From Bradyrhizobium archetypum (GTDB taxonomy: Bacteria > Pseudomonadota > Alphaproteobacteria > Rhizobiales > Xanthobacteraceae): a DNA stretch of 64,000 nt. Location: positions 496,001 to 560,000 of the forward strand of contig NZ_JAAVLW010000002.1 in the NCBI RefSeq assembly GCF_013114835.1, written 5' to 3'. The notes under the pieces were generated by a model, which saw only the letters and a program-made list of their open reading frames with translations, did no database searches and had not been told where the DNA came from. Each line of letters starts with the position of its first letter. The stretch's first letter is position 1. Positions 61,965 through 64,000 of this stretch are shown piece by piece. The translations under genes were made by a program, and so were the position numbers.

Positions 61965-64000
61965 CACCCGCGGCACCTTGGAGCGGGATCACCATGTGGC
62001 ATCGGGCCCCGTCGGGTTCTAACACCAAGTCGAATTCACCGCTGAGATCACGCTCGATGCAGCGCTCCATCAAGCGGCTGCCAAATCCGCGGCGCTTGGG
62101 CGGCCGGACCTCCGGCCCACCGCTTTCGCGCCAATCGCACTCGAGGATCATGCGTGACGGCTCATTGCGAAGGTTCCATCGTACTGAAACTGACCCTTGC
62201 GACGAAGACAGAGCCCCGTACTTGCTGGCGTTCGTCAGAAGCTCGTTCAAAACCATTGTGACATTCAGCGCTATTCGAGGACTGAGTTCGACGTGAGGGC
62301 CGGCCGTGAGAACCCGGCCTTCGCCCGCCACCGGCGCGATGATGTCGTGAATGAGCGTCTCCAAAGGTGCGTCCTGCCAGTTTCGTTTAGAAAGCAGGTC
62401 GTGGGCATGAGCGAGTGCCAGAATCCTTCCTTCAAAAGTCTTGGTGAATTCGCTCAGGCTCTTGGAATGGCGTGCCGTCTGGTTTGCCAAGGACTGAACG
62501 GTTGCGAGGGTATTTTTGACGCGGTGATTAAGTTCATCGATTAGCACTTTCTGTGCATTCTCGGCCCGCTTGCGTTCGGTGATGTCCACCAGCATGTTGA
62601 TGGCACCTACCAGGTTGCCGTCAGCGTCTCGTAGAGGTGTAGGATAAGGAATGAATGGCACACGCGTGCCGTCCGGACGCTCGGCCGTGGCTTCTGCGCC
62701 GCGAACCGGACGGTTTTCTCTGAGCGTGACTGCCATGGGGCATTCGTTGTGAGGCAAGGGGGTGCCGTCTGGCCAATAGAGCTTCCAAGTCACGCACCAT
62801 TGATCATCAGGCAGGGGAGTTCTGCCGGCCATCTCTACCGCAGCCTTGTTGAAGAAATTGATGCGGCCCGCGGCATCGGTCGTGTAAACGGCGGCAGGCA
62901 GGGCTTCTAGCAAATCACGCATCCGCTGCTCGCTTTCTCGGATGCGATCCTGCAGTTGTTTGGCTTCAGTGACATCTTGGCTAACACGGACTCCATACTG
63001 AAAGTGTCCGGCCGCGTCGCGCACTGATGAGCTGAAGATATCGAGATAGCGAACTGTGCCGTCGGGCCGTACTGCGCGCTTGCGATAAGAATAGTTTTGA
63101 ATCTCGCCGCTTACCTGTCTTGCATAAAGTTCGGCGTCCCTGGAGCGATCTTCAGGATGAGTATAATCATTGAAATTCAGGCCAATTAGCTCTTTGTGAG
63201 AGCGACCAGTAATTCTACACAATGCGTCATTGACGCGCAGCAGCTTCCCGCTCTCGTCAGCTTCAGCTATTCCGACGCTGGCGGCTTCGTAGGTTGCGGC
63301 AAGGCGGACCTCGCTGGACTCCCGAGCCACTTCCGCTGCACGCAACTCGGTGATGTCAGTGGTAAAACAGCGTGTATTTATGAATTTTCCATCCTCAATG
63401 CGACTATTCGAGGTGATGAGAACGTGCTTGATCGAGCCGTCCTTGGCGCGCAGGCGCGCGCGATAGCGGTTAAGTTTCTCACCGCAGGACAGGCGTTGAA
63501 GGATGTCGCCGATCACCGGGGCGTCGGCATGAAATTCTGCGATATGGTGTCCAATGTATTCGTCGGGCCGGTATCCAAGCAAATCGAGTTCTGCCTTATT
63601 GGCGCGCTGGATGATGCCCTCGCCGCTGACGATATGAAGACCGATCGCGCTGTTTTCGAAGAAGTCCTCAAGTTCCCTGGTCTTGCGCTGGACCTCGGCT
63701 TCGATCTGCTTACGGCTAGTAATGTCCTGGAAGCAGTTTATTGCGCCTTCGATACGGCCGGCGTGGTCGCGAAGGGGCCGAATGTTGACGAGGGCGGTAA
63801 GCCTGGATCCGTCTGGGCGCTCAATGACGACTTCGGCATTTCGGGTGGGTATGCCCAACTTTACCGCGGTGGCCATCGGGCAGTCGGCGTGGGCGAGGGC
63901 CTTTCCATCGGGCAGAAACAAGCGATGCGAACCGCAGAAGAGTTCGTGTGCTTCCAGATCGGGCTTTCGGCCCCAAAGGACCGCAGCTTCGCTGTTGTAA
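61957..64000 (-). CDS. Multi-PAS HWE-family histidine kinase, 5' end outside window
   Basis: At least 680 residues; the frame stays open to the right edge (YNSEAAVLWGRKPDLEAHEL reads in phase), so the start lies outside. At least four PAS/PAC units are visible (ELEDFFENSAIGLHIVSGEG; VRLAATYEAASVGIAEADES; MRDLLEALPAAVYTTDAAGR, each followed by a PAC segment). The kinase core has LIDELNHRVKNTLATVQSLA, the HWE/HisKA_2 His box, and a HATPase with VLNELLTNASKYGALSS and RGFGSRLMERCIERDLSGEF. No TM helix in the visible part. Coupled to a single-domain regulator. Confidence 0.92.
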   Translation of the reverse strand, partial: YNSEAAVLWGRKPDLEAHELFCGSHRLFLPDGKALAHADCPMATAVKLGIPTRNAEVVIERPDGSRLTALVNIRPLRDHAGRIEGAINCFQDITSRKQIEAEVQRKTRELEDFFENSAIGLHIVSGEGIIQRANKAELDLLGYRPDEYIGHHIAEFHADAPVIGDILQRLSCGEKLNRYRARLRAKDGSIKHVLITSNSRIEDGKFINTRCFTTDITELRAAEVARESSEVRLAATYEAASVGIAEADESGKLLRVNDALCRITGRSHKELIGLNFNDYTHPEDRSRDAELYARQVSGEIQNYSYRKRAVRPDGTVRYLDIFSSSVRDAAGHFQYGVRVSQDVTEAKQLQDRIRESEQRMRDLLEALPAAVYTTDAAGRINFFNKAAVEMAGRTPLPDDQWCVTWKLYWPDGTPLPHNECPMAVTLRENRPVRGAEATAERPDGTRVPFIPYPTPLRDADGNLVGAINMLVDITERKRAENAQKVLIDELNHRVKNTLATVQSLANQTARHSKSLSEFTKTFEGRILALAHAHDLLSKRNWQDAPLETLIHDIIAPVAGEGRVLTAGPHVELSPRIALNVTMVLNELLTNASKYGALSSSQGSVSVRWNLRNEPSRMILECDWRESGGPEVRPPKRRGFGSRLMERCIERDLSGEFDLVLEPDGARCHMVIPLQGAAGDA

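Overview
The window looks like a chromosomal segment of a Bradyrhizobium-type alphaproteobacterium. This is inferred from gene content: RpoH-type sigma factor, orphan TctC receptors, DUF1127 protein, HWE-type kinase, many small Sec-exported proteins, TolB/TPR cyclase-like regulators, IS1182/IS110/IS5 elements, and iron-control-element-like palindromes. No rRNA, tRNA or CRISPR array was seen.

Layout. 1-9.6 kb: the N-terminal part of an RND efflux adaptor, a run of small secreted proteins, an OmpR-type regulator/histidine kinase pair, an RpoH-like sigma factor, an enoyl-CoA hydratase family protein, and decayed fragments of a GST and a winged-helix regulator. 9.6-15.5 kb: a compact minus-strand operon of four SPFH (HflK/HflC-like) proteins, one fused to a cation-diffusion-facilitator-like membrane domain, with an exported acetamidase/formamidase family protein as second gene. 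16-22 kb: an orphan protein with two tandem C-terminal repeats, two methyltransferases, small hypothetical genes and a Crp/Fnr regulator. 22-26.9 kb: a broken IS110, then a metallo-beta-lactamase-fold hydrolase and TctC receptor divergent from an IclR regulator with two palindromic operators. 27-34.4 kb: two convergent TolB/TPR signalling proteins separated by an apparently intact IS1182 copy, then an exported alpha/beta hydrolase. 34.8-40.1 kb: small genes, an exported cupin, and a LysR regulator divergent from a TctC receptor and a methyltransferase. 40.2-43.0 kb: a broken IS5-family copy and a zone of decayed genes on the minus strand.

43.1-56.0 kb is the most striking region. Two tandem ICE-like palindromes precede a TonB-dependent receptor. 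A tightly overlapping series follows: a ParB/SbnI-like serine kinase, a type III PLP decarboxylase, an SbnA-like PLP synthase, an opine dehydrogenase, an IucA/IucC (NIS) synthetase, an MFS exporter, and a complete FecBCDE-like ABC importer. I read this as one synthesis, export and uptake cluster for a diaminopropionate-derived carboxylate metallophore, with an opine dehydrogenase where staphyloferrin B clusters have SbnB. The product is not determinable from sequence alone.

57-64 kb: a truncated sigma-54 activator, two alpha/beta hydrolases (the second RsbQ-like and overlapping a PAS histidine kinase gene), kinase fragments, a single-domain response regulator, and a multi-PAS HWE histidine kinase running off the right edge.

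Recurrent degenerate motifs (about 60 bp, all on the + strand) lie in at least six intergenic gaps, and a separate direct repeat of about 93 bp brackets the Crp/Fnr locus.
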